Shown here: positions 27,338 through 34,611 of the stretch, piece after piece
Layout of the letters: each line of letters begins with the position of its first letter
How positions within the stretch are numbered: position 1 is the stretch's first letter
Assembly (NCBI GenBank): GCA_044508265.1
Contig: JBIQIB010000005.1
Span: 1-64,000 of the forward strand
DNA length: 64,000 nucleotides
Direction: 5' to 3'
Source: JAEZDP01 sp044508265
GTDB taxonomy: Bacteria; Acidobacteriota; Vicinamibacteria; Vicinamibacterales; Vicinamibacteraceae
Notes under the pieces: generated by a model
The model's database searches: none
Told to the model about the DNA's origin: nothing
The model's input: only the letters and a program-made list of their open reading frames with translations
Translations under genes and position numbers: made by a program

Positions 27338-28219
27338 GTGAAGCCATCTGCCGTCTGCCTCGCACTCGGCCTGGCGCTGTCTTCGGTGGTCGCGTGCGGC
27401 CCCAAGGAAGACACGGCGCCGCCCGTTGCCACGCCCGCGTTCTCAGCCAGCCGGTCGCGCGCGGCGCTCGGCAGCCCTGTCGACCTGACGTATCGGTTCA
27501 CGGTGGCGACCAACGCCCCGGCATTCGACAAGGACTATCGGGTGCTGGTGCACTTCGTCGACTCGGACGGCGAGCTGATGTGGACCGATGACCACGCGCC
27601 GGCCAAGCCGACGACGGAATGGCGCGCCGGCGAGAGCATCGAGTACACGCACACGATGTTCGTGCCGGTCTACCCGTACATGGGCACCACCACGATCCGC
27701 GTCGGGCTCTACGATCCGGACACGGGCGAGCGCCTGCCGCTGGTCGGCGAGAGCGACGGGCAGCGCGCCTACACGGTCGGCTCCATCGAGCTGCTGCCGG
27801 CGGCCGAGAACGTGTTCGTGCAGTTCAAGGACGGCTGGCACAACGCCGAGGTCTCGCCCGACAACGCCGCGGTGGAGTGGCAGTGGACGAAGGGCGTGGC
27901 CACGCTGGCCCTCCGCAACCCGGGAGCCGATGCGACGTTCTTCCTCCATTTCGACGGGCGGCCCGACCTCGTGCCGGGGCAGACGCTGACGGTCAGAATC
28001 GGCGATACGGTGCTCGACACCTACACGCTGACGAGCAACGAGGAAGTCATCCGGCGGATTCCGATCACGGCCGAGCAGTTCGGCACGTCGGAGAACGTGG
28101 AGATCACGCTGGAGCTCAACCAGCCGTTCGTGCCGGCGCAGACGCCTGCGGCCAACTCGAGCGACAGCCGCGAGCTGGGCATCCGCGTCTTCCACGTCTT
28201 CGTCGAGCCCAAGGCCTGA
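27338..28219 (+). CDS. Lipoprotein of unknown function
   Basis: A 293-residue lipoprotein with the signal VKPSAVCLALGLALSSVVAC; the lipobox cysteine is residue 20. The rest looks like one or two beta-rich domains (VDLTYRFTVATNAPAFDKDY; HTMFVPVYPYMGTTTIRVGL), a pattern seen in secreted proteins of Acidobacteriota, but I do not recognise a named family. I start at the GTG at 27338 because AGGAG lies 9 bases upstream; the ATG at 27329 directly abuts that AGGAG. It precedes the lytic transglycosylase and pilus genes on the same strand, and may be an envelope protein linked to that machinery. That is inference. Confidence 0.75.
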   Translation: MKPSAVCLALGLALSSVVACGPKEDTAPPVATPAFSASRSRAALGSPVDLTYRFTVATNAPAFDKDYRVLVHFVDSDGELMWTDDHAPAKPTTEWRAGESIEYTHTMFVPVYPYMGTTTIRVGLYDPDTGERLPLVGESDGQRAYTVGSIELLPAAENVFVQFKDGWHNAEVSPDNAAVEWQWTKGVATLALRNPGADATFFLHFDGRPDLVPGQTLTVRIGDTVLDTYTLTSNEEVIRRIPITAEQFGTSENVEITLELNQPFVPAQTPAANSSDSRELGIRVFHVFVEPKA

Positions 28220-28247
28220 CACCGCCCGGGGACGTCAGAGCGGGTGG

Positions 28248-28253
28248 TAGACT
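28248..28253 (+). promoter_or_regulatory. Possible -10 box of a leaderless transcript, lytic transglycosylase gene
   Basis: TAGACT is followed by GCCGCCC and the ATG at 28261. A transcription start seven bases after the box would fall on the start codon. There is no ribosome binding site in front of the gene. It may be the promoter of the whole pilus operon. Confidence 0.35.
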
Positions 28254-28260
28254 GCCGCCC

Positions 28261-29022
28261 ATGATTCTCCGTTCCTTCGCCGTCGCTGCCGGCGCGGCGG
28301 CGGTGCTTGCCGTGCCCGCCGACGGCCGCGCCGAGCTGGTCACGCTCGCGAGCGGGCGCACCATGTCGGTGCGCGCCGTCGAGGTGAGCGGCGACAGCGC
28401 CACGCTGACGCTGCGCGGCGGCGGAACGATGACGTGTGCGGCGAGCCAGATCGTGCGCATCGCGCCCGACGAGGTTGGTAGGGGCGGCATCGGCAGGGAC
28501 GGCGTCGGCAGGGACGGCATCGGTAGGGACGGCTCTCCGAGCCGTCCGCCCCGTCCAACCGATCCAAACCACGCAACGCCGTCGCAGACTGCACAGCAGT
28601 CCGCCACGCCGGCCACCCCGCCAAAGACGGACACGTGGGGCGCCACTGCCCGCGCGTACGAAGCCGTCATCGCGAAGGCGGCGCGGCAGTACGACGTCGA
28701 TCCGAAGCTCGTACACGCGGTGATCGCCGTCGAGTCAGGCTACCGGCCGCGCGCGAGGTCCCCTCGTGGCGCGCTGGGCATGATGCAGCTGATGCCCGCC
28801 ACCGCCCGCGAGCTGCGCGTCCGCAACCCGATGGACGCGGCCGCCAACATCGACGGCGGCGTCCGCTACCTCCGGCAGCTCCTGGATCGCTTCGAACTGC
28901 GGCTCGCGCTGGCGGCGTACAACGCCGGGGCCGCCGCTGTCGAGCGCTACGGCGGCATCCCGCCTTACCCCGAGACACGGGCCTATGTGGCGCGCGTCCT
29001 CCGGCTGGCCGGGGCCTCCTGA
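28261..29022 (+). CDS. Lytic transglycosylase (SLT domain), with palindromic repeat inserted in its linker
   Basis: A 253-residue exported protein with a signal peptide (AVAAGAAAVLAVPADGRA), a small N-terminal beta domain (LVTLASGRTMSVRAVEVSG, residues 27-70), a disordered linker, and a C-terminal SLT domain (about 125-253) with catalytic Glu158 in AVIAVESGYRP, then ALGMMQLMPATARELRV and ALAAYNAGAAAVERYGG. It should cut peptidoglycan. The linker at residues 73-96 is encoded by four tandem 15-base units ending in a full dispersed palindromic repeat; it gives GRGGIGRDGVGRDGIGRDGS then PSRP. The gene ends six bases before pilC, so it probably opens the wall for the pilus or secretion apparatus. 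Confidence 0.88.
   Translation: MILRSFAVAAGAAAVLAVPADGRAELVTLASGRTMSVRAVEVSGDSATLTLRGGGTMTCAASQIVRIAPDEVGRGGIGRDGVGRDGIGRDGSPSRPPRPTDPNHATPSQTAQQSATPATPPKTDTWGATARAYEAVIAKAARQYDVDPKLVHAVIAVESGYRPRARSPRGALGMMQLMPATARELRVRNPMDAAANIDGGVRYLRQLLDRFELRLALAAYNAGAAAVERYGGIPPYPETRAYVARVLRLAGAS
28477..28547 (+). repeat. Tandem 15-base repeats plus dispersed palindromic repeat (copy 5) inside a coding sequence
   Basis: Four 15-base units start at 28477, 28492, 28507 and 28522 (GGTAGGGGCGGCATC, GGCAGGGACGGCGTC, GGCAGGGACGGCATC, then GGTAGGGACGGCTCT). The last runs into a complete palindromic copy at 28522-28547 with loop TCC. All are in frame with the transglycosylase gene and encode G-R-D-G-I-like pentapeptides. 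The left half of the palindromic repeat seems to have been amplified. Confidence 0.85.
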
Positions 29023-29028
29023 GGCGCC

Positions 29029-30237
29029 ATGGAGTTCCGCTGCCGTCTCGCCAGCGCCTCCGGACAAATCACCGAGGCGACCTACGTCGCCGACAACGAG
29101 GCCGCGCTGCGCCGCGACCTCGAGGAACGCGGCTTCTACCTGCTCGAGGCGAAGCCGGCCGGCTGGGCGGGGCTGTCGGCGCTCACGCGTCGCCGCGGCG
29201 GCCGCATCAAGCTGCACGAGTTCCTCGTGTTCAACCAGGAGCTCGCGACGCTGCTGAAGGCCGGCATGCCGCTGGTCCAGTCTCTCGAGATCCTGCGGCG
29301 TAACGTGCCGAACGCCACCTTCAAGGCCGTGCTCGACGACGTCTACGAGCAGGTACGCTCCGGCGTGGCGCTGTCGGAGGCGTTCGAGGCGCACGCCCGG
29401 CACTTCTCCCCGATCTATACGGCGTCGCTCATGGCCGGCGAGCGCAGCGGCAGCCTCGAACAGGTGCTGCGGCGGTACGTCGCCTACGTGCAGGTGCTCT
29501 CGGCCGTGCGCCGCAAGATCATCTCGGCGCTCGTCTACCCGGCGGTGCTCGTCACGCTGTCGCTCGCGGTCGTGGCGATCATCGTGATCAAGGTGGTGCC
29601 GGCGTTCAGCGACTTCTACGGCAACTTCGGGGCCGAGCTGCCCTGGGCCACGCGCCTCATCGTCGCCGCCTCGTCCGGCGTGCGGAGCAACCTGCTGGTG
29701 CTCGGCGCGCTCCTTGCCGGGACCGTCCTCGTCGGACGCTGGTTCTTCCGGCAGCCGAGCCAGCGCCGGGCCGTCGATCGTCTGACGTTGAAGCTGCCGC
29801 TGCTCGGCACGCTGGCCCGCCAGTTCGCCACGTCGCAGTTGAGCCGCACGCTCGCGACGCTGCTCGGAGGCGGCATCCCGCTGGTCACGGCGCTCGACGT
29901 GTCGCGGCGGTCGATCTCGAACCGTCACATCGCGGCGCAGATGGACGACATCTCCCGCCAGGTGCGCGAGGGGCAGTCGCTGTCGGTGGCCATGGCGGCC
30001 AAGGAGGAGTTCCCCGACGTGGCCGTCAAGATGGTGGAGGTGGGCGAGGCCACCGGCGCGCTGCAGGACATGCTCAATGCCATTGCCGATTTCTACGACG
30101 AGGACATCGAGACGAAGCTCGCGCGCTTCCTGCTCCTCATCGAGCCGCTGCTGCTCGTCGTCATGGGGGCGGTCATCGCGGGGCTGCTCATCGCGCTGTA
30201 CCTGCCCGTCTTCCAGTTGTCGTCGGCTCTGGGCTGA
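29029..30237 (+). CDS. pilC: Inner-membrane platform protein of type IV pilus / type II secretion (PilC/GspF)
   Basis: A 402-residue polytopic membrane protein forming the inner-membrane platform on which pilins or pseudopilins are assembled. It shows an N-terminal PilC/GspF region (EFLVFNQELATLLKAGMPL), a membrane segment near 165-190, a second GspF repeat (QLSRTLATLLGGGIPLVTAL) and a C-terminal pair of membrane helices (about 370-396, LLVVMGAVIAGLLIALYLPV). The start ATG comes six bases after the transglycosylase stop. It is followed 21 bases later by the assembly ATPase. Confidence 0.93.
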   Translation: MEFRCRLASASGQITEATYVADNEAALRRDLEERGFYLLEAKPAGWAGLSALTRRRGGRIKLHEFLVFNQELATLLKAGMPLVQSLEILRRNVPNATFKAVLDDVYEQVRSGVALSEAFEAHARHFSPIYTASLMAGERSGSLEQVLRRYVAYVQVLSAVRRKIISALVYPAVLVTLSLAVVAIIVIKVVPAFSDFYGNFGAELPWATRLIVAASSGVRSNLLVLGALLAGTVLVGRWFFRQPSQRRAVDRLTLKLPLLGTLARQFATSQLSRTLATLLGGGIPLVTALDVSRRSISNRHIAAQMDDISRQVREGQSLSVAMAAKEEFPDVAVKMVEVGEATGALQDMLNAIADFYDEDIETKLARFLLLIEPLLLVVMGAVIAGLLIALYLPVFQLSSALG

Positions 30238-30258
30238 CGGTTCCGGAGAGCCTGCATC

Positions 30259-31926
30259 GTGAGCACGCCGACACGCCCCAGCAACCTGCCACCCGCCGAC
30301 CTCCCGATGCCGGAGCTGCCGTCGGCCGACGGCGTCGTCGACAACGCCCGCCGCGAGGCCGAGGAGGCGCGCCGGCTCGCCGAGCGGTACCGGCTCGAAT
30401 ACGTCGAGATGAGCCACTTCCATCTCGACAACGAGCTGTTCCGGTCGATTCCGGCCGACCTGATGCTCCGGTACGGGTTCATCCCGCACCGGCGCGACGG
30501 CGACGTGCTCGTGATCGTCGTGTCCGATCCGACGGACCTGATGATGATCGACGAGCTGCAGCAGCTGCTCGGGATGCGCCTCAAGGTCACCGTGGGCCCG
30601 GCGAGCGCGATCCAGGGGATGCTCAAGAAGAGCGAGAGCAGCCAGCGCGTCCTCGAGGAGGCGACCGAGAGCTTCCAGCTCCAGCTGCTCAAGGAGGACG
30701 AGAGCGGAGAAGAGTCGCTCTCGGTCGAGAAGCTCACGAGCGACATCAGCCCGATCATCCGGCTGGTTGACTCGACGATCTTCACGGCGCTGCAGCGGCG
30801 GGCAAGCGACATCCACATCGAGACGCAGGATGCCGCCGTGGTGGTGAAGTACCGCATCGACGGCGTGCTGCAGCCCGCGATGCGGCCCATCGCCAGGCAG
30901 TTTGCCGGACCGATCATCTCGCGCATCAAGGTGATGGCCGAACTCGACATCGCCGAGAAGCGCGTCCCGCAGGACGGGCGCTTCAAGCTGCGCATGCGCG
31001 GCAAGACGATCGACTTCCGCGTGTCGATCATGCCGAGCGCGCATGGCGAGGACGCCGTCATCCGCATCCTCGACAAGGAGTCGATCAGCGAGCAGTTCAA
31101 GGAGCTGCGCCTCGACATCCTCGGGTTCCCGGAAGAGGAGCTGCGCCGCTTCCGCAAGTACATCCGCGAGCCGTACGGCATGGTGCTCGTCACCGGCCCG
31201 ACAGGTTCGGGCAAGACGACGACGCTCTACGCGGCGCTGTCGGAGATCAAGTCGGTCGAAGACAAGATCATCACGATCGAAGACCCGGTGGAGTATCAGC
31301 TCGCCGGTATCGTGCAGATCCCCATCAACGAGAAGAAGGGGCTGACCTTCGCCCGCGGCCTGCGCAGCATCCTGCGCCACGACCCCGACAAGATCATGGT
31401 CGGCGAGATCCGCGATGCCGAGACGGCGCAGATCGCGATCAACTCGGCGCTGACCGGCCACCTGGTGTTCACGACCGTCCACGCCAACAACGTGCTCGAC
31501 GTGCTGGGCCGGTTCCTGAACATGGGGGTCGAAGCCTACCAGTTCGTCGCCGCGCTCAACTGCGTGCTCGCGCAACGCCTCGTGCGGGTGATCTGCCCCC
31601 ACTGCAAGCGTCCGGCGGAGGTCACGCGTGAGCAGCTCGTCGAGTCGGCGATGGACCCGTCGCTGCTCGACACGCACGTCTTCTACGAAGGCGAAGGCTG
31701 CCTCGAGTGCGGCGGCACCGGCTACCGCGGGCGCATGGCCATCTGCGAGCTGCTCGACGTGACCGACAACATCCGTGACATGATTCTGGCGCGCCGGCCG
31801 AACTCCGAGATCAAGCGCGCGGTGCGCGCCGAGGGCATGCGGTTCCTGCGCGAGTCGGCCGTCGCGCGCGTGCTGAGCGGCGAGACGACGCTGCGCGAGA
31901 TCAACAAGGTCACCTTCGTAGACTGA
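30259..31926 (+). CDS. pilB: Type IV pilus / type II secretion assembly ATPase (PilB/GspE)
   Basis: A 555-residue hexameric ATPase that powers pilus or pseudopilus assembly. It has the N-terminal MshEN-like region (about 60-150), then the motor with Walker A VTGPTGSGKTTTLYAAL at about 311-327, the aspartate box IITIEDPVEYQL, LRSILRHDPDKIMVGEIRD (Walker B) and the histidine box LVFTTVHANN. A zinc site is formed by ICPHCKRP and CLECGGTGYRG, which is usual for PilB/GspE but not for retraction ATPases. It starts with GTG at 30259, with GGAGAG 8 bases upstream. No PilT is present in the window. Confidence 0.95.
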   Translation: MSTPTRPSNLPPADLPMPELPSADGVVDNARREAEEARRLAERYRLEYVEMSHFHLDNELFRSIPADLMLRYGFIPHRRDGDVLVIVVSDPTDLMMIDELQQLLGMRLKVTVGPASAIQGMLKKSESSQRVLEEATESFQLQLLKEDESGEESLSVEKLTSDISPIIRLVDSTIFTALQRRASDIHIETQDAAVVVKYRIDGVLQPAMRPIARQFAGPIISRIKVMAELDIAEKRVPQDGRFKLRMRGKTIDFRVSIMPSAHGEDAVIRILDKESISEQFKELRLDILGFPEEELRRFRKYIREPYGMVLVTGPTGSGKTTTLYAALSEIKSVEDKIITIEDPVEYQLAGIVQIPINEKKGLTFARGLRSILRHDPDKIMVGEIRDAETAQIAINSALTGHLVFTTVHANNVLDVLGRFLNMGVEAYQFVAALNCVLAQRLVRVICPHCKRPAEVTREQLVESAMDPSLLDTHVFYEGEGCLECGGTGYRGRMAICELLDVTDNIRDMILARRPNSEIKRAVRAEGMRFLRESAVARVLSGETTLREINKVTFVD

Positions 31927-31935
31927 TTCGGATCC

Positions 31936-32877
31936 ATGTCGCCCCTGCCTGCCTGGCTCGAGACCCCGCCCCCGACGCTCGCCCTGGCCATCGACGCCAG
32001 CGGCGTGGTCGCTGTCGTGGCGCGTCCCGGCAGTCAGTCGCCTGTCGTCGACGCCGCCGGCCGGGCCGCGGTGCCGGCCGGCGCCGTGCAGGCCTCACTC
32101 ACCGGACCGAACATCCTCCAGCCCGAGCCGGTCGTCGCCGCGGTTCGCCAGGCGCTGACGCAGGTCGGCGGACGGCATCGCCGCTGCGCGCTCGTCGTGC
32201 CCGACACGGTCGCCAGGGTGACGCTGCTGCGGTTCGAGCACGTCCCCGCGCAGGCGCGGGATCTCGAACAGCTCGTGCGCCTGCAGTTGCGCAAGGCGCT
32301 GCCGTTCCCCGTGGAGCAGGCGCAGGTGTCGATCGTCCCGGGCCACGGCAGTGACGAGGGGCAGGAGTTTCTGGTCGTCGCCGCCCGCGCCGACGTGATC
32401 GAGGCGTACGAGGCGGTCTGCGCGGCTGCCGGTCTGCACGCCGGCACCGTCGACCTCGCGACGCTCAACGTCATCAACGCCGTCCTGCTCAGCGACGCGA
32501 GCACTGCCGCCGGCGACTGGCTGCTCGTCCACGTCGGCGCCGACTACAGCTCGCTGGCGATCGTCCGCGGCGGGCACGTCATCTTCTTCCGCACGCGACC
32601 GGCGGATGCCGAGGAACCGCTGGTGGACGTCGTCCACCAGACGCGGATGTACTTCGAGGATCGCCTCGAGGGTCGCGGGTTCGCGCGTGTCCTGCTGGCC
32701 GGCGGCGGCGACGCTGCTGAACGGAGCCGCCTGACGTCGGAGCTCGGCGAGCGGCTCGGGATGACCGTCGAGCCCGTGCGGCTGACTCGTCGCGCGGCGG
32801 GCGGGCCACGCGACGGCGGGGTGGACGCGAGCGGCGATCTGGCCGCGCCTTTCGGCCTGGTGGCGAGAGCCTGGTGA
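31936..32877 (+). CDS. pilM: PilM-like actin-fold pilus assembly protein
   Basis: A 313-residue cytoplasmic protein of the PilM/GspL-cytoplasmic type. The actin-like fold is recognisable from LALAIDASGVVAVVARPG, PDTVARVTLLRFEHVPAQ, LVRLQLRKALPFPVEQAQV and WLLVHVGADYSSLAIVRGG. It binds the N-terminus of PilN and links the ATPase to the inner-membrane complex. It starts 9 bases after pilB and overlaps the next gene. The order pilB-pilM-pilN-pilO-pilP-pilQ supports the assignment more than sequence alone. Confidence 0.85.
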   Translation: MSPLPAWLETPPPTLALAIDASGVVAVVARPGSQSPVVDAAGRAAVPAGAVQASLTGPNILQPEPVVAAVRQALTQVGGRHRRCALVVPDTVARVTLLRFEHVPAQARDLEQLVRLQLRKALPFPVEQAQVSIVPGHGSDEGQEFLVVAARADVIEAYEAVCAAAGLHAGTVDLATLNVINAVLLSDASTAAGDWLLVHVGADYSSLAIVRGGHVIFFRTRPADAEEPLVDVVHQTRMYFEDRLEGRGFARVLLAGGGDAAERSRLTSELGERLGMTVEPVRLTRRAAGGPRDGGVDASGDLAAPFGLVARAW

Positions 32878-33458
32878 TGCTGCGCGGCAACCTCTCGACG
32901 CGGCCGTTCTACAACGAGCGCGCCGTTCACCTTGCGCTCGGCGCCATCACGCTGGTGCTGGCACTGCTCACCGTCGGCGGCGTCTGGCGGTTCCTCACGC
33001 TGTCGGGCGAACAGACGGCGCTGTCGGCGCGCATCGCGGTGGACGAACAGCGGGCCACGGAGCGGCGGCGCGAGGCGGCGCGGATCCGGGCGGACGTGGA
33101 CCAGGCGGAGCTTGCCGCGATCGTCGCGGCGACCCGCGAGGTGAACGGCGCCATCGACGAGCGCGTGTTCTCGTGGACGGCGCTCTTCAACACCATCGAA
33201 CAGACCATCCCAGCCGACGTCCTGTTGACCAGCGTCCAGCCGACGATCGCCGACGGCGCCGTGACGGTACGGCTCGTCGTCAACGCGTCACGGGCCCACG
33301 AGGTGGGCACGTTCATCGACGCCCTCGAGGAGGCCGGTTCGTTTGCCGGCATCCAGACCCGTGACGAACTGCGGCAGGAGGATGGGACGCTCACGGTGAC
33401 GTTCGACGGCGTGTACACCGCGCACGTCGCCGCGCCGCCGGCGGAGGCAGCACGTTGA
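32874..33458 (+). CDS. pilN: PilN-like inner-membrane pilus assembly protein
   Basis: A 194-residue bitopic protein: short cytoplasmic start (LRGNLSTRPFYNERAV, the PilN motif binding PilM), one membrane segment at about 19-41 (LALGAITLVLALLTVGGVW), a coiled-coil stretch (ARIAVDEQRATERRREAARI) and a periplasmic ferredoxin-like domain. It starts with GTG at 32874 (an ATG follows at once) overlapping the pilM stop, so the two are coupled. It ends in an overlap with pilO. Confidence 0.87.
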   Translation: MMLRGNLSTRPFYNERAVHLALGAITLVLALLTVGGVWRFLTLSGEQTALSARIAVDEQRATERRREAARIRADVDQAELAAIVAATREVNGAIDERVFSWTALFNTIEQTIPADVLLTSVQPTIADGAVTVRLVVNASRAHEVGTFIDALEEAGSFAGIQTRDELRQEDGTLTVTFDGVYTAHVAAPPAEAAR

Positions 33459-34033
33459 GCGGCTGGCCGTTCCGCCGAATCGCCAGCGACAAGCGTCTGT
33501 GGGTGGCGCCGCTCGCGATCCTGGCTGTCATCGATCTCGTGCTGATCGGGCTCGTGCTCGGCCCGCTCGCCGCGCGGGTGCGCGGGCTCGAGACGCGGGC
33601 CAACGCCGCGACCGTGGCGGCGGCCGCCGCGCAGCGTGAGCTGGATGCGGCACGCGCGCTGAGCACCGGCACGCAGCAGGCGGCCGGCGATCTGGAACGC
33701 TTCTACACCGAGATCCTGCCGGCGGATCAGGCCAGCGCGCGCCGGCTGACGTTCCTGCACCTCGGGCAGCTCGCACACACCTCCGGCCTCGACTACGACA
33801 GGCGCGCCTTCACGCAGGCACAGGAGCGCGACGGCCGGCTCATTCGTGTGGACCAGACGCTGGTCGTCCGCGGCCGCTACGACGCGCTGCGCGAGTTCCT
33901 GCACGCCGTCGAAGCGGGCGACGACTTCGTCGTGGTACGCAGCATCAACGTCGCGCGTGCGGACGACGCGACAGGGGAGCTCGAGGCGGCGCTGGCCGTC
34001 TCCACGTATTACAGGGCCGCCGATGGCCGCTGA
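33455..34033 (+). CDS. pilO: PilO-like inner-membrane pilus assembly protein
   Basis: A 192-residue partner of PilN with the same layout: a membrane segment near residues 17-40 (APLAILAVIDLVLIGLVLGP), a coiled coil (LETRANAATVAAAAAQRELD) and a ferredoxin-like periplasmic domain (DQTLVVRGRYDALREFLHAV). It starts at a TTG at 33455 that overlaps the pilN stop (TTGA). It overlaps the next gene by 11 bases. Confidence 0.85.
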   Translation: MSGWPFRRIASDKRLWVAPLAILAVIDLVLIGLVLGPLAARVRGLETRANAATVAAAAAQRELDAARALSTGTQQAAGDLERFYTEILPADQASARRLTFLHLGQLAHTSGLDYDRRAFTQAQERDGRLIRVDQTLVVRGRYDALREFLHAVEAGDDFVVVRSINVARADDATGELEAALAVSTYYRAADGR

Positions 34034-34592
34034 CCCGCGCCGACAGCGGGCCCTGCTGGCCGGCCTCGTGGTGATGCTGCTGCTCGTCGTGTGGTGGCAG
34101 TTCGGGCTCCCCGGCGGCGACGCACCGCCCCCCAGTCCCGCGCCGGCGGTCCAGCGGCAGGCACGGCGCACGGCGACGCCCGCCGAGACGATCGCCGCCG
34201 GCGTGGCCCTCGACAGGCTCGCGCGCGAGCCCGAGGCGCCGGTGGACAGCGGCCGCGATCCGTTCGCCTTCGGCGCGCGTGGATCGGCGTCGGGCGCGCC
34301 CGCCGTCGGCGTCCCCACAGGGCAGATGCCGTCGTCGGTCACCGACGTCCCGGCGACGGCCCTGCCCACGGGACCGCCGGGGCCGCCGCCCATAGACGTC
34401 CGGTTCATCGGCGTCATCGAGCGGGAGGACGTCGGCACGCTGGCCGTCCTCAGCGACGGGCGAAACGTCTACTATGGCCGCGTGGGTGAGATCGTCGACG
34501 GCCGCTGGCGTATCGTGAGCATCGGTGAGGAGTCGCTCCAGATCGAGTACGCGGACGGCCAGGGCCGGCAGACCGTCAGGTTGAGCGGGTGA
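34023..34592 (+). CDS. PilP-like periplasmic linker protein
   Basis: A 189-residue protein with one N-terminal membrane helix (ALLAGLVVMLLLVVWW), a long Pro/Ala-rich linker and a small C-terminal beta domain (DVRFIGVIEREDVGTLAVLS ... YYGRVGEIVDGRWRIVSIGE). This is the design of PilP or GspC: it connects the inner-membrane PilN/PilO complex to the secretin. Classical PilP is a lipoprotein, whereas this one looks like GspC in keeping a membrane helix. Identification rests on layout and gene order. Confidence 0.7.
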   Translation: MAADPRRQRALLAGLVVMLLLVVWWQFGLPGGDAPPPSPAPAVQRQARRTATPAETIAAGVALDRLAREPEAPVDSGRDPFAFGARGSASGAPAVGVPTGQMPSSVTDVPATALPTGPPGPPPIDVRFIGVIEREDVGTLAVLSDGRNVYYGRVGEIVDGRWRIVSIGEESLQIEYADGQGRQTVRLSG

Positions 34593-34611
34593 TGGGAGCA
34601 GGAGCATTCGT

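Noticed and set aside
28477..28547. CRISPR-like array of short direct repeats
   Set aside because: Units are contiguous without spacers and are in frame inside a gene; no cas genes nearby.
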